Shown here: positions 24,145-37,131 of the stretch, piece by piece
How positions within the stretch are numbered: position 1 is the stretch's first letter
How the letters are laid out: every line of letters begins with the position of its first letter
Assembly (NCBI GenBank): GCA_941918925.1
Contig: OW799235.1
Span: forward strand, 16,426,201 to 16,490,200
DNA from: Phyto melanocephala
Taxonomy: Eukaryota; Arthropoda; Insecta; Diptera; Rhinophoridae
DNA: 64,000 nucleotides
Direction of reading: 5' to 3'
Made by a program: the position numbers and the translations under genes
Notes under the pieces: generated by a model
The model's database searches: none
Seen by the model: the letters and a program-made list of their open reading frames with translations, nothing else
What the model was told of the DNA's origin: nothing

Positions 24145-27100
24145 CTTTACGTTTATTATCATAGATTTTAAACGTTTTTTTTTTTTTTTTTATAAAATGG
24201 CAGTTTGATGAAAATGATAATCATGTTGTTGATTTTTGTATTTGTGGTAGTGATTTTATGTTTTTTTTTTCAATTTGTTAAAAATATTTATATAAAAAGC
24301 ATTTACAACAAGCCACAACAGTTTATTTATAAGTTTTTTTAAACACATACAACATACAGAGGTTAACACAAGCCAAAAATTATATACATTTTGGTGCAAT
24401 TACATTGAATATGCAAAAAAAAAATGAAACGAAAAAAAAGAAACATTAAAAATTATAAATTAAAATCAAAGAATAAAAATAACTAAACAAATTAAATAAT
24501 TATCTATACAAAAAGCTTGAAAAAAAAGAAATTTCAAAGAACTTTGTGATGCTGCCATTAGGATAGATTTTGGATCTGCTTTAAAAACTTTTTAATCAAT
24601 ATCCAACAAGAAAGATGACATATAGGAACATTATTGTATTTTGGAGTTTAAAATACTAAATGCTTATACAAGTATTGCGCTAATGCACATTTGTCCGTTC
24701 GTCTGTCTGTACGATCTAAGTTCGTAATTGGTAAGTTCAATAGGAAAGCTGGTCAGTTCATATATCCTTTGAGAATCTTAAAATATTTAAGTTTAATAAA
24801 AATTCAAGAACGTGTTGTCATGCTCTAAGTTTTGTAGTCTGCTGCATGTATTCCTATACAAGGGTAATTCAAATCTATATATATAAAAATCAATGTGTGT
24901 TTGTATGTTTATTTGTGCTTTATAGACGGTTAAACGGCTGGACCGATTTCCTTAAAATTTGTACAGAATCTTTCTGTATGTCTGGAAGGAACTATAGGCT
25001 ATACTTTGGTTTAAAATTGTAAGTGGGCGGGGTGCCACGCCCTATTAAAGAATGAGTACTAAATATTATATATCACGAAAGTTAATGCAGCTATAGTCTT
25101 CAAATTAAGTACCGTAAACTTTGATATCCACACAAACATTTGAGTAAAAAATGGACGGACTTTCAATAGTAGGCGTGGTCACATGAATTAAATACTAAAT
25201 TTTGTATATTTGGAAAACGATATCGATTAGAGTACTAAAATTTTGCAAGAACAAATTTGACACCCAAATAAACATTTCTGGAAAAAATGGGTACATTAGA
25301 AATAGTGGGCGTGGCAGCTCTCATAGCAATTGAATACTAAAATTCGTATATTCGGGAAGCGATAATAGTCAGAGTACCCAAATTTTTCACGAGAAGCTTT
25401 AACATCTATATGACTATTTTGATAAGAAATGGATGCTTTAGTAGTAGTGGGCGAGGCGCCTGTCATATGAAATAAATACAAAAATTCGTATATCTGGGAA
25501 GCGATAATAGTTAGAGTACCCAAATTTTTCACGAGAAGCTTTGACATCCATATGACTATTTTGATAAGAAATGTATGCTTTAGTAATAGTGGGCGTGGTA
25601 CCTGTCATATGAATTAAATACAAAAATTCGTATATCTGGGAAGCGATAATAGTTAGAGTACCCAAACTTTGCAAGAGACACTTTGACGTCTATATGATTA
25701 TTTAAATAAAAAAATGGTTGATTTAGTAATAGTAGGCGTGGAACTTGCAAAATAAATATATTTTTGAACTATAAAATTTTTATTTCATTACGATGGTGGT
25801 GGCGAAGCACACCGGGTATTAGCTAGTGTGATATAAAAATACGCTTTTTTTCATATATTGTCAACCAATTTCTTATCTACGTGGTTGTCATTTAACATAG
25901 TGACAGGTATAAAATTTTTAATTTTAGTGAAGATTTAAAAAAGAATTCACACACATAAATCACTTTAACCCCTATAATAATTCCCCTGTCAGATCAGATC
26001 ATGTGGGTGTGGCGCAAATATTAAATAACAGAAAGAGTTGCTTTATGGTTTATATCTGACATATCTAAATTGTGCTTGACCTGCTGATATTACTTTCAGT
26101 TTAAGCTAAAAACAAAAGTAATTTGCAACTGTATTTTTTATGTGTATTTAATTAAAAAGAAAAATTTTATAAAGTAATAAAAGTTTGGTTTTAAAGTTGC
26201 CCTACAAAGCAGCTCCTTTAAATATTAAGCGGGGTACAGCTAAGTTGTTCCTGACTATACGCATGAAAACTTAAATCAGTTTATTTTTCGACATTTGCAA
26301 GAACTCGAAATTTTGCAGGTTTAAAATTTAGACCCTAAACTAGTATGAGATCCAAGTTTTGGATGTTTTGGAACCAAGGCGAATTCATACAGTTGAAATT
26401 ATCAGCCAGCAAATGGGGAAGTATTTTGGAGATTCGCCTTGATTTCACTTACTAATGCAGGGATGGAAAATGAGATTTTGGTTTCGGTATTAATCAGTTA
26501 ATTTTTATAATAAATGTACCAAGCTTTTGTATGTTTGTTGCTTTTGTACCGTTTGTAATGTGCTTCACCAATATATATCCATTTTTATATCAAATTTGAT
26601 AAAATTTAACATATTTTAAAAATTTTTCCATCACAGGTGTACGAATTGGCCTTGATAGAAAACATCCCCTAGAAAATTGTTTTGTTGTATCAATTTGCCG
26701 TTGCATGTATGAATATGCCTTGTTTGGAACGTTTGGAAAAAAAAATCATATTTATGAGCCATCTTGTCTCATGTTCTATCAAGTGTATAACTTAAAATGG
26801 GGCATATCCTTATAATGCGATATTTGTTTTCTTTTGTTTTTTTTTAAGTTTTAAAAATAACAAATTTTGTACCAACGAACTGACATATGTTTTGCTTTAC
26901 TTTTTAATTTTTAAAAAAGTACCACTGAAGTACACTGATATCTCACTAAAGCTTATGGTATTAATATGCGATTAATGGTTTGTGCTCATAAGTGATGATT
27001 TCGACACTGATAGCAAAGATTGCCTATCTTATTCAAAAAAGGTTTAAAGGCCAAAGATCAAGAGGCACTATTCCATGTAGGTTGCCGTCAGCCTCAATCA

Positions 27101-29554
27101 AAGCTACTCATATAGCACTTTTAATGCGTTTAAGAACAATAGAATTCATCTAAAGGCAGTGAAAAGGGGCGCCATACGTATATGCATGATTTTGCTTGAA
27201 CGCTATAAAATAAAATTATTTTGTTATTACTTACGATAAATAATAGATCTAAAACGAAAAGCCCAAGCATTGGACAAAGTACAGTTGAGCTGTCACAAAC
27301 AATATTAAGGTAATTCTCCGTATTGGGTGGCATCAAAAGGGTCCAAACTCTTATGAGCTGCTGCAAGCTGACAAGAGCATTGCAGGAAACGTTAACCCAA
27401 GCATTAACCTTAATATTTGATCATGACTATGCTTTTCCACATGTAGCAATATCCATAAAAACTATATATTAGATGAAATTGCACCGGACAACTAATATTT
27501 CTGTGTCAATAAGTATAAACTGCTTATGCCTATTTTTATATTTTGTCAGAAAAATCACTAAAATTTTTGAGTTGATTTAAAAAAATTGTTTCCTTTTAAA
27601 ATAAAAACTATTTTATGCGTTTTTCGCTGCATAATTTAAAGAGCATAAAAATTTCCGTGGATTTAGCTAAGTTATAAGTTCAGAGAAGTAATTATTTTAA
27701 ACAATATTGTTATTTAAATAAAAAAAAACATGGGCAATAAGTTTTTACGCTAAAACTTCCTATAAAGTAGTTAAAAATTGCTTGATAGTAGTTTTGAATT
27801 CCGGGATTACAATGATGTGATCATCGCAATTATAGCTTATGTCGAATTAAGCAATTTTTCCTTTTAAGCAAAGATTTGTTTCGATCAATGAAAAACGCTC
27901 TCTATCTGGGATCAGTTTCACTTCAGAACAGGTTATGGGGTATTGGTTTCATTTGCTCTCGGTCTGAAACTATGAGCAGTTCATTTGACGCGAAATTCAT
28001 ACGTTGCCAGAGAGATGGGAAAAGGTCTTAGCTCACAATGGCCAATACTTGATATTTTATAAATATTGAAAAAATCTTACACTTTAAGGTGCTATGTTTA
28101 ATAGACTTTTCCTAATTTTTATATCCATGTCAATTAATCGGATTTGACTGATTCGTTCAAAGTCGTCATAAAAGGGGAATTTCTTGACATGTTAATAAAG
28201 ATCTCCATATCAAGCAGATACATTTTGTTGATCACTACAGAAACTCTATGCAAAGAGTCCAATATCTACCTGCAGAGTCATACATTCTCCAATAGGCAAG
28301 TTAAACTGCAAAATTTAAAACTAACGGTAAACATTGCAAAATTAATTTGTGCCTTAAGGGGTATAATCTTTGTTCATACACTTAAGAAATCTAGTAGTTT
28401 AGCAATACAGAGCTCATATAAAGAAAGCTCTTTCGGTTGGCTTAACACTAAACTACACCAAATTAATTCGTAGATTTTTATATGAATATGAGACATGGAA
28501 TGAAACAACTCGAGAGATATGCTCTGCGAAGCCTTTGTAAACAAATGCAAATGCAGTCTAAATACTCAAAAAATGTTATCTTAAGCAGCTTATACGCGGC
28601 ATGTTTTATGCAGCTAACTTGGTAAATTTGTATCCATATGTAATTTTTTATGTCTGCCAAAATTGTTTTATAACACTAAACCGCAGCTGACTGTTTTCTG
28701 ACATCAGAGATTTCTGCCAACAGCTGATGTTAAATGGCTTGTCAGAACAAATTAGAGCACGCTCTAGTTAAATTGTTGTCAGATGACTTACCACATGTGT
28801 TTTACAGAAGTAACGTTTGAATGCTAACACACGACATGTACGTCTTAAGGAATGGGGAATTTCAGATGTAAAAAACATACCGTGTATTAGCTGCTTTACG
28901 CTGTGCATGTGTTTATCTCGTTCGTATATTTGAAGCATTTTTAAAATGTTTTAATAGTATTCGTTTCAATATTTTTGTGTAAAGTTAAGTCATTCGGTTA
29001 CTTTAGTTATTTTTTTCCAATAATTTATTCAATGAATTAGAGAAACGAGTCGGATGCAAGGTTGATTTCTTAAGCTTTTCTTGACAACAATCTAGGTAAT
29101 TTTTTTGGCGATCTGTATTTAGATTACATTTTCTTTCAGGGGCAAAATGATATAGGTTCTTGGCAAAAATTCACTAAAGTAATTGATTGATCAATCTCTA
29201 GTAGTCGTTTAGAGTGGGGTCAATCGATTACTTTAGCTCAATTTTAACAACAATCAAGATGTTAATTTTTCGAAATTAAACGAACTAGTATTTTGAAAAA
29301 AAAGACAATTAACTAAGGTAACGAGTCGGATACAAGTCACAAGTCATATATTAGATTTTAAAGACTTTTCCTGTTTTGCCGTTCTTATTTTATTTTGCAA
29401 GATTACAGCTTTTTATTCCTATTTGACCACACTTTTTTATGTTCTTTGAAATTTCAAATTTTTTCTGTGTTTAACTTTTTAACAAATTATTGTATATACT
29501 TCATTTAGCGATAAAACAAATTATATTTTTTTAAACAGTTGAAAACTTGCTTAC
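24145..29554 (-). other. intron 24145-29554
   Basis: The donor is gtaagc at 29554-29549. It contains the tandem-repeat CTAG-head element (24871-25826). The 25.9-29.5 kb part has somewhat higher sequence complexity than its neighbours but no coding pattern, ends or repeats that I could assign. Confidence 0.7.
24871..25826 (-). mobile_element. CTAG-head element with ~142-bp tandem repeats
   Basis: Read on the minus strand it starts CTAGCTAATACCCGGTGTGC and runs to an AT-rich end (tatatatataaaaatcaatg on the plus strand at about 24877). The body holds about five to six tandem units. The anchor 'gtgggcg/gtaggcg' occurs at 25169, 25305, 25447, 25589 and 25732, so the period is about 142 bp; a related one is at 25022. 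A 'cggctggaccgatttcctta' phrase near 24937 is typical of widespread insect repeats. No protein was identified. Confidence 0.65.
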
Positions 29555-29588
29555 CTGTGTGTAGCACTCATTGAAACATCAGTACGAT
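29555..29588 (-). CDS. Ig-superfamily receptor, 34-nt juxtamembrane cytoplasmic exon
   Basis: This exon has 2 nt completing a TAT codon, ten codons (RTDVSMSATH) and 2 nt ending AG|gtaagc. It links the transmembrane exon (phase 1) to the 24144 exon (phase 2) with no other change, giving RRQDKYRTDVSMSATHS across the joins. It is too short to be found as an open frame. The support is the strong donor plus the exact phase fit; the acceptor (taacttaaag) is mediocre. Skipping it would shift the frame, so it should be constitutive if real. Confidence 0.68.
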
Positions 29589-31086
29589 CTTTAAGTTATT
29601 AACAAAATTTTCAAAATTGTTTCAACATTTTTTTTTTGTGTATTCAAATAATTAAAAATATCAGACGAAGGTGAGAATGTGGTGAACAAATTCAATAGTT
29701 GTTTATAATTTTTATGCAACAAAGTAGTTTTTATTAATAAATAATTAACAGTCGTTTTTCATGATTAGAGTGTTTATTTAATAAATTATGTTTTTTATAC
29801 ATTTTTTTTAAATTTATTTTTCAGTAACAAGCAAATAACGGGTAAAAAAAACAAAACAAAAGTAAAGTATGAAATTTAATGTAAACATTAAAATAGAAAA
29901 AAAACGCACACACATACATATGTATAACAAGTAAAAGCCATTACAGATTTTAAACAAACACGCGCACGAGAATTAGTGTTTTATTAAAACCAAAAAAAAT
30001 GGAGTTATAGCATAAAGCAAAATGGTGGTTTGGTAAATGTTATAAGTTTATATATTTTGATTTTTGGTATTAGTTGTTGTTTTGTTAATGTTAAATGGAT
30101 TAAAGTAAATGTTATGTTTTGTTTGAATGAGGTTGATGAGATGAATGGTGGATTTGTTGTATATTTTAGTAAAATTTTATGTAATTTTATTTATTTATTT
30201 GTTTTTTTTTTTTTTGATAAAAAGTTTTATTTGTTTGTTTTTATTTAATTAGTTTTCAAATTCATTTCATTATTTGTTAATTATATTTATTGTTATTTTT
30301 AGTTTATTGGTATTTGTTTTAAGTTCGTGTATGCAAAGTTAATGTTTATGTTGTATAGAATTAAAAAAATATATATGTTTTGTTTTTATTTTAATTGATA
30401 TAAGTGTGTAATATTTTTTTCCAGTGTATTTTGTTAAATTGTTTTTATTGTTGTTGATGATGTTTGATGTTAAAAATTATAGTTTGTGTTAATTTTTGTT
30501 GTAGTTTTTTTTTTTTTTAATTTAACAAAAATATTTATTTGATGAGCCGTTGCGCACAGAAAAAAGCATTTTTTTTGTTTTGTTAAAAAAAACCAAAAAC
30601 ATCAATATACAATTTTTTTCGATTGGTTATTTACAGTTGCAACACATAAGCAGAACACAACACAAAAAAAGCGTTTGAAAAAAGAGAAAAAAAAGTATAG
30701 ATTTTTATATTTAATTAATTGTTGAAAACAAATTTAAATATGTACAATACATTTTTAAAAAAGTATGTGAATGATTAAATGTAAGTGAATAAATTCAAAT
30801 TAAATAAAATTTTTATAAAAAAAGAGAGATGCAGAGAGTTGACCTGGCAAAAATATTCAAAAACAGAACAAAAATACTTAAAGTTAAATATTAAATTATG
30901 TTTAATAGAAGAAAAAATTACTGATTGTCTAGGACACCTTATTGATCAAATCTGTATTACAGTTCGCACTATATGAATCCTGTCGAAGTTAATTTTTTTA
31001 AACTTTATCTAACACTGGTTAGAGTTCCATTAGGTCTTCGTTAGGTGACTTAGTGCTCTTAAAACTTATATTCTGATATTCTGATA

Positions 31087-31266
31087 TGTCCAAAACTTAG
31101 GCTTGTGGAAAGGTACTGGGCTCTTGTAAAAAAGGAATTGAAGAACACAGGAAAGGTGTCCCAGAAAATGTCCGTTTTTAAAGGTAGATGGACCACCTCC
31201 TCCAAAAAGGTAACAGAAGCAATTAAAAAATTTTTAATGGAAGGACTTGCTAAACAAAGTCAATAA
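31087..31266 (+). pseudogene. Tc1/mariner transposase C-terminal relic
   Basis: Sixty codons ending in TAA read CPKLRLVERYWALVKKELK and on to FLMEGLAKQ. The 'CP..RPIERYWALVK' phrase sits just after the third catalytic residue in several Tc1/mariner-type transposases. Nothing of the N-terminal and catalytic parts is seen upstream, so this is a fragment. It is unrelated to the deletion derivative that begins 400 bp further on. Confidence 0.65.
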
Positions 31267-31664
31267 TTTTGTAAATACGAAATAATAAATTAAGAGTTGT
31301 ACGATTTGAGTTTTATTTAACTTAATGCAACTAAACATTTTTTTCGATACACTCCTTAGAAGTAAAGTAGAAAATGTCAAGTAAAAATTAAAAATTTTAA
31401 AAATATTCGAATTAAAAACTCGCAGATAATGGAACAAGTCAAAGATTTTTTCAATAAATGAAAGCAAAAATATTTTAAAATTAACAGTGAAAGTGTCGGC
31501 CAAGGTATATTAAATTAGGTAGCCCAAATTCATCAGCTGCTACTTTCCATATGTCAAAATTCCATACAATTGCTTTCTACTTCTCTAATTTACAATTGTC
31601 AAACTTAAATATAAAAATAAAATTCTATCGAAAAATCCTCTCTGAATTGTTATTACCTTATATA

Positions 31665-32574
31665 AAGGGAGATTTTTTAGCTATTTTATTTTTGGCAACA
31701 CTGGTTTAAGCAGCTGACGCACGTTTCGTGTTTTGTTGAACTGTCGAACATCTTCAGTTTGGTGTATAATTTAACCATTAATCGTCTTACAAACGAACAA
31801 CACTTGCAAATTATTAAATTTTATTATCAAAATGCGTGCTCTGTTAAGAAAGTTCATCGCGCGCTTCTTATCGAAAAATTGTGTTCAGCAACGAAGCTCA
31901 GTTTTGGCTCAATGGGTACGTTAATAAGCAAAATTGTCGATTTTGGAGTGAATATCAGGCAGAAACATTGCAAGAGCTACCAATGCATCCAGAAAAAGTC
32001 ACAGCTTTATAGGGTTTATGGGCTGGTGGCATCATTGGACTGTACTTCTTCAAAGATGATGCGAATCGTAACGTAACTGTGAATAGTGATATCCAACTTT
32101 TTTTTCCCAAAATGCAAGAGCTTAACTTGCATGACATGTTGTTTCAACAAGACAGTGCCACTTGCCACACAGCACGCTTAACAATGGACATATTGAGAGG
32201 CGAGTTTGGTGAACATTTTATTTCACATTCGGGACCGGTCAATTGGCAGCCTAGATCGTGCGATTTAACGCCTTTAGACTACTTTTTGTGGAGCTATGTT
32301 AAAGCTAATGTCTATAAACACATGCCCGCTTTAATTGACGCATTGAAAGACAATATTGAAGCAGATGCCGGCCAAAATGTTGGAAAGAGTATGCCAAAAT
32401 TGGACTAAGCAGATGGACCATTTAAGGCGCAGTCACGGTAAACATTTGCATGAAATAATCTTCAAACATTAAATTATATGGAACATACTATCGATTCAAA
32501 TGAAGAATTCATGAATTTTTCTGAATTTGATGTTCTTTTTTAAAATTTCCTATAGCTCTTAAAAAATCACGCTT
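31665..32574 (+). mobile_element. mariner/Tc1-type element, internally deleted (copy 1)
   Basis: It is 910 bp with TA at each side and inverted ends AAGGGAGATTTTTTAG and, at the right, its near complement ttaaaaaatcacgctt. Transposase remnants on the plus strand are an N-terminal piece (NEQHLQIIKFYYQNACSVKK), then directly the catalytic core: KIVFSNEAQFWLNGYVNKQ (first Asp now Asn), FQQDSATCHTA (second Asp kept) and SCDLTPLDYFLWSYVK (third Asp kept), ending near RSHGKHLHEIIFKH. The part between the first helix-turn-helix and KIVFS is missing. In-frame stops and frame changes make it non-functional. Confidence 0.85.
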
Positions 32575-33938
32575 TAATTACATGTCAACGTTTTCAAAAT
32601 TTTACACACTAAAAAGTTTGTGTATTAGACCTTTTGTTCAAATCATAGAACCCTCGTAATAATTTTGATTTTTTTTTATTTCAAACACCGTCATTCGTAT
32701 TTACTTTATTCTTGTATTAAGTACGCCAAAATTCAAATAGTCATTAAATGCTATTTTATTTATATGGTTATTAATGTATTTAAAATAATGTTTGTTTTTT
32801 ATTTACAAACCTATTTTCAAACTATAATATTTATTGAACTATTTGCTAAAGCATTATTTATAATTATAGCCTTTGTTTTAATTATTAGCAATTTATCTAT
32901 CGACTGCTAAATTTTATTTGTATCGCGCTCTCTGCTTCTCTATCTCTCTCTCTGTTAGTTTAAAACAGAAAAAACCAGGAATATTAAAATTTATTGCACA
33001 TAATTATTTAATAAACGTATAATGATTATGTTTTTATAATGTTTATATTTATTTAATTTCATTAAATAAGTTTTAATTAAAATTAGTATAAATTTAGATT
33101 TTTTTTGGGCAATACATCATGCATTTATAATGAGTTTTTTTTTAGGACAAAATGACCATTTAATTTTGAGCAGTGGGTAGGCATTAAGGGAGCGAGCAAA
33201 AGGAAGCATCATTAAAAATACATGCATTATAAACAAATTAAAATAATGTTAAATAAATTAAATATTTTTTTTTTAAGTAAGTTGGAAAACAGATGTGGCA
33301 CTTATTACGAGTATGTGGTTTAGATGCGTAATTAGAGGGACATTGAACATTTTTAAGCTTTATTGAAATTTTATGTTAAAGGAAGTATAAGATATTTTTT
33401 TTATAAGGGGAATATGGTTAAAACAAATTATTGCAACTTTTAGAATTTTAGAATATTAGAATGCCCTGAATAGCCTTTTAATATTAAAATTTTAAAGTTA
33501 AGAAATATTTAATGTAGCTTTTAAGTTTTTTTTAAATAAAACAATATTAGGAAACTAAAATATTATCGGAAAACTTTCTTTAACATGCTTAATTTTTTAC
33601 AGAACATTCCGAGAAAGCCATGCAAAAGCTTAAAAACTTAATAAAAACTCGTTAAGAAATAGTCAAAAAATTTGTTAATTTGAAATCATAAAATAATCAA
33701 ACAAAAACCAAAAACGTATACAAACAAAACAATACAAAAAAAATAATAAAAAAAGATAAAATAAAATAATAATAATAATTAAAAAATTAAAACTAAATTA
33801 AATTAAACCCTAAACCTTTAATATAATATTCTTTAAATCTAATTCTGATTTGTTTATTAGAATAGTATTCATATTTTTTTTTTAAGTTGGGAATTAATCT
33901 CTTTTAGTTTGATGAAAAACTTAATACAAGGTACTTAC

Positions 33939-34079
33939 ATTTATCCTGACGTCTACGGCGACGGCAAATGCAAATAATAATACAACAAATAATAATGACC
34001 GCCAGCAATAGGATCAATATGCTGACCACCAAAATGATTAATGTTGTTGTATCCCAGCGCTGCCACCAAGCGAGTTGTT
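33939..34079 (-). CDS. Ig-superfamily receptor, transmembrane exon
   Basis: This exon is 141 nt: 2 nt, 46 codons and 1 nt. It encodes EQLAWWQRWD, then a strongly hydrophobic helix of about 27 residues (TTTLIILVVSILILLLAVII and on through ICCIIICIC), then RRRRRQDK, a classic stop-transfer signal placing the C-terminus in the cytoplasm. The acceptor is atatttag|AAC and the donor is AAAT|gtaagt. It is preceded by the Ig-domain exon (directly, or through the 30-nt microexon) and followed by the 34-nt exon, all in matching phase. This fixes the topology of the whole protein: Ig domains outside, a very long tail inside. Confidence 0.93.
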
Positions 34080-34985
34080 CTAAATATTTAAAGAAAAGAC
34101 AACACAGATATTAGAACATGACGTATAAACATAATTCAGCAAAAACTTAAAAAATATATAAATAAAAAAAAACAATTAAAAAACAAAAAAAAAACAATAT
34201 CAATAGGATTTGAAACATGCCCTTAGATCTTGCCAGGTAATTTCTTTAAGTGTATTTACAGTGTTGATTGTAAACAAATAACACACTGGCATATTTTTAG
34301 GGAATTATGAAATGAAAGGAATCGTAACTTGCTTTAAAAAAAATAATATTTAAGTTTGATTTATAGTTTGAAACTTTTTTTTAACAATCGTTTTAATTAA
34401 CGTTTTATTATTTCATTATTTAACCCAAAACTGTATAGTGTATTAAGTGGGTATGTAACAGTTCAGTCAGTCTAATATAATATTTCGAATGTTGTAGGAT
34501 ATATTTAAGCAGTAGAGGCTTCATTTCAAACAATTTTATTTTGTTATTTACGAATAACAAGAATATTCTTGATATCTAAATTGATTTTGAGAATAAAAGA
34601 ATCTAGGCACAAATAAGGGTCTTAAAATACATACGGACTTTTTAAAAAGAATATGCAAACCAGCCCTTTAAAAAGTGTGCAGATCTCTAAAAATCCATTA
34701 AGCACTTTCTTTTTCTCTTTTCACCTTAAACGTACGATCTATACATTTCTACAGTCTATGGAAAAACCAGTCCCAACGGAAGCTAAGGAGGAATATTTGT
34801 ACGAACATTTTTTCAAACATAGAATTAAGGGCCAGAACCGACGATGTTCTAAATCTTGTTCAAATAGCTTAAAAGAAATTCAGGTTGATCAGCCGTATCC
34901 TTAAGATACCAAGTGACCACGTAACGAAAACAGAAATATCGTGAAATCCATAAGGCATCAGGAGAACGGCTAGATCCACTAATAC

Positions 34986-35120
34986 CTAGAGGCAAATTAC
35001 GACATACGAACATGATCGAAATTTGAAAATCTTTATTAGATTCTCTCTACCTAAAGCACAGCGAACTCGATCGTTCAAGTAAAATTTCGATCGTGATCGA
35101 ATGCCGTAATTTGGCCCCTG
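34986..35120. mobile_element. 135-bp MITE with CAGGGGC-type inverted ends
   Basis: 'ctagaggcaaattacgacat' on the left and 'gccgtaatttggcccctgg' on the right are inverted over about 40 bp, including 'catgatcgaaattt' and 'aaatttcgatcgtgatcg'. The ends resemble those of the larger element at 62105-62917. No clear target duplication is seen. Confidence 0.6.
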
Positions 35121-36205
35121 GAAAAGACAAATAGAGTCGGAAGCTGGCTAAGTAAGAGTTACCTGGGGGTAAGTGATGTTAAAGCTGCAAGTAGGTAAAG
35201 TCAAAGTTTTATACAGTCTACTTCATTGTCATGTCGACAGTATATTCCATAGTCTTTTCTTTGCTGTATACGTTGAATCTTCAAAGGCTATTTCCAATTC
35301 ATACTAAACGCATGCGATGGAGTGATGTCTTTAAGGCCTCTCTCAACCTGAACTTTTCATTATATGCCTGTTATTTTAGACATTATTGCAATATCTGCAT
35401 TATCTATGAATATTTTAACTACCGTACGGTTCTGTTCTGATCGAAGTATGGGGCTATCACTTTATCTGTTGTTTATTAGTGGCGTTTCATGTCTTAGGTA
35501 CGTAAAAATATGATGTGTTACTCAGTATCATGTTCATTAAGGTAACTTTTATAGCTAGGTGAGTAACCATGTCTTAGTCGCAAAATCCTTATTCTTTTTA
35601 TTGTATCTGTGCCTTTACAAAAACTGGGTCAATTTCCTCATGTACATAATGCCTTCCGTAATTGGAAAACATTACCGTGATCTGGAGGGTAAAAGTTTTT
35701 ACCTCTAGTTCGGCTAATATAATAGAAGATCATTTTAGTTTAGTAACCAATAATAAAATCTTCTGTATAAGAATTAATACCTTGGGTATTCTTCACTCTA
35801 ATTATTTTATCCTATTAATTTTTTTTTATTATGGTGACACAGTTATAGTTTTCATATCGCGTTGGGATATTGTCACAAGTAACATGCGAGATATTTTCTA
35901 CCTTCTGTCTGGCTAATGTATATTCTGACTATTAGTGTATTTTAAAATTATACGGTCTATTTATTAGTTTGAAATTTAGGTAATAATTTTTGTTGTAAAC
36001 CCTTTATAAAGTTGAGGCTGTAGCCCATATTCGAACCAATATCAATGTCTGATTTAGCATAACAAAGTATATTCTATAACGTAAAGTCCTGTATAACATT
36101 CAGATTATAGTCCAGTACATATTAAAGTACTTCGTCTAGCTCCTAGTTTAGTATTTGTTTTATAACTAAGTATATACCGTTATCTAACAGTTAGTCATAC
36201 ATATA

Positions 36206-37131
36206 AAGGGTGATTTTTTATGCATTAAGTTTTTCGGGCTGGCAGCACTGGTTGGTAGTTGTGTCCAAACTACATCTGTAAAAGTGAAAAGTGTTCAGTA
36301 TACTCTGCCATTTCTTCATGGAGAAACTCACAAACGAGCAATGTCTGCAAATCGTTGAAATTTATTATCAAAATTCGTGCTCTGTGAGAAATGTCCATCG
36401 TCATGTCATATCGAAAAATTGTGTTCAGCGATGAGGCTCATTTATGTGTTAATGGATACGTAAACAAGCAAAACTGTCGCATCTGGGATAGGGAACAGCC
36501 ACATGCCGTACAAGGGTTACCGATGCATCCCGAAAAAATTACAGTTTGGTGTGGTTTATGGGCTGGTGGCATCATCGGTCTATTTTTCTTCAAAGACGAC
36601 CGTGGAAGAAACGTTACCGTCAACGGCGAACGATATCGAGCCATTATACGTGACTTTTTTTGGCTAAATTGGCTGAGTTGGACTTGGTTGATATGAGGTT
36701 CCACAAGACGGTGCCACATACCACACAGCTCGTGAAACAATGGACATATTAAAGTATGAATTTGGTGAGAAGGCCCTGTGAGTTGGCCGCCAAGATCATG
36801 TGATTTGACGCCTCTTGACTATTTCTTGTGGGCTTATGTAAAGTCGTTGGTCTATGTGGACAAGCCATACACAATTAAAGACAAAGAGTATAACATAGCA
36901 CGTGTTATTCATGAAATACAGGCCGAAATTCTCGAAAAAGTGGTGGAAATTGGACCTTACGAATGGACCATTTGAACCGGAGACGCGGGCAACATATACT
37001 TGAAGTTATTTTTAAAAAGTAAATGGCAAAGACAAATTTATCGATTCCAAAAAAAAATTTTGAATATATGATGTTTAATGTTTGAGCGTTTATTAGAGTT
37101 TTTTAAAAAATACGCTTAAAAAATCACGCTT
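36206..37131 (+). mobile_element. mariner/Tc1-type element, internally deleted (copy 2)
   Basis: It is 926 bp with TA at both junctions. The ends are AAGGGTGATTTTTTATGC and, at the right, gcttaaaaaatcacgctt. The plus-strand remnants are an N-terminal piece (EKLTNEQCLQIVEIYYQN), then KIVFSDEAHLCVNGYVNK (first Asp kept), PMHPEKITVWCGLWAGGIIG and NVTVNGERYRAIIRDFFW, then a broken second-Asp block, then SCDLTPLDYFLWAYVK. It lacks the same middle part as copy 1 and is almost the same length, so both descend from one deletion derivative or a closely related pair. It is not functional. Confidence 0.85.

Larger units (their letters stand above)
29589..33938 (-). other. intron 29589-33938
   Basis: The donor is gtaagt at 33938-33933. 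It contains a transposase tail relic (31087-31266) and a mariner-type deletion derivative (31665-32574). The rest (29.6-31.0 and 32.6-33.9 kb) is AT-rich with T- and A-runs; nothing was recognised. Confidence 0.7.

Noticed and set aside
25296..25674. Overlapping minus-strand frames with repeated peptide SYQNSH.DVKASREKFGY
   Set aside because: The peptide repetition only reflects the 142-bp DNA tandem repeat, with stops between units.
28144..28473. 109-codon plus-strand frame
   Set aside because: No recognisable motif and no support from neighbouring features; this is probably chance or very old repeat.
28680..28730. Two CAGCTG E-boxes close together
   Set aside because: Six-base sites are too common to call an enhancer without conservation data.
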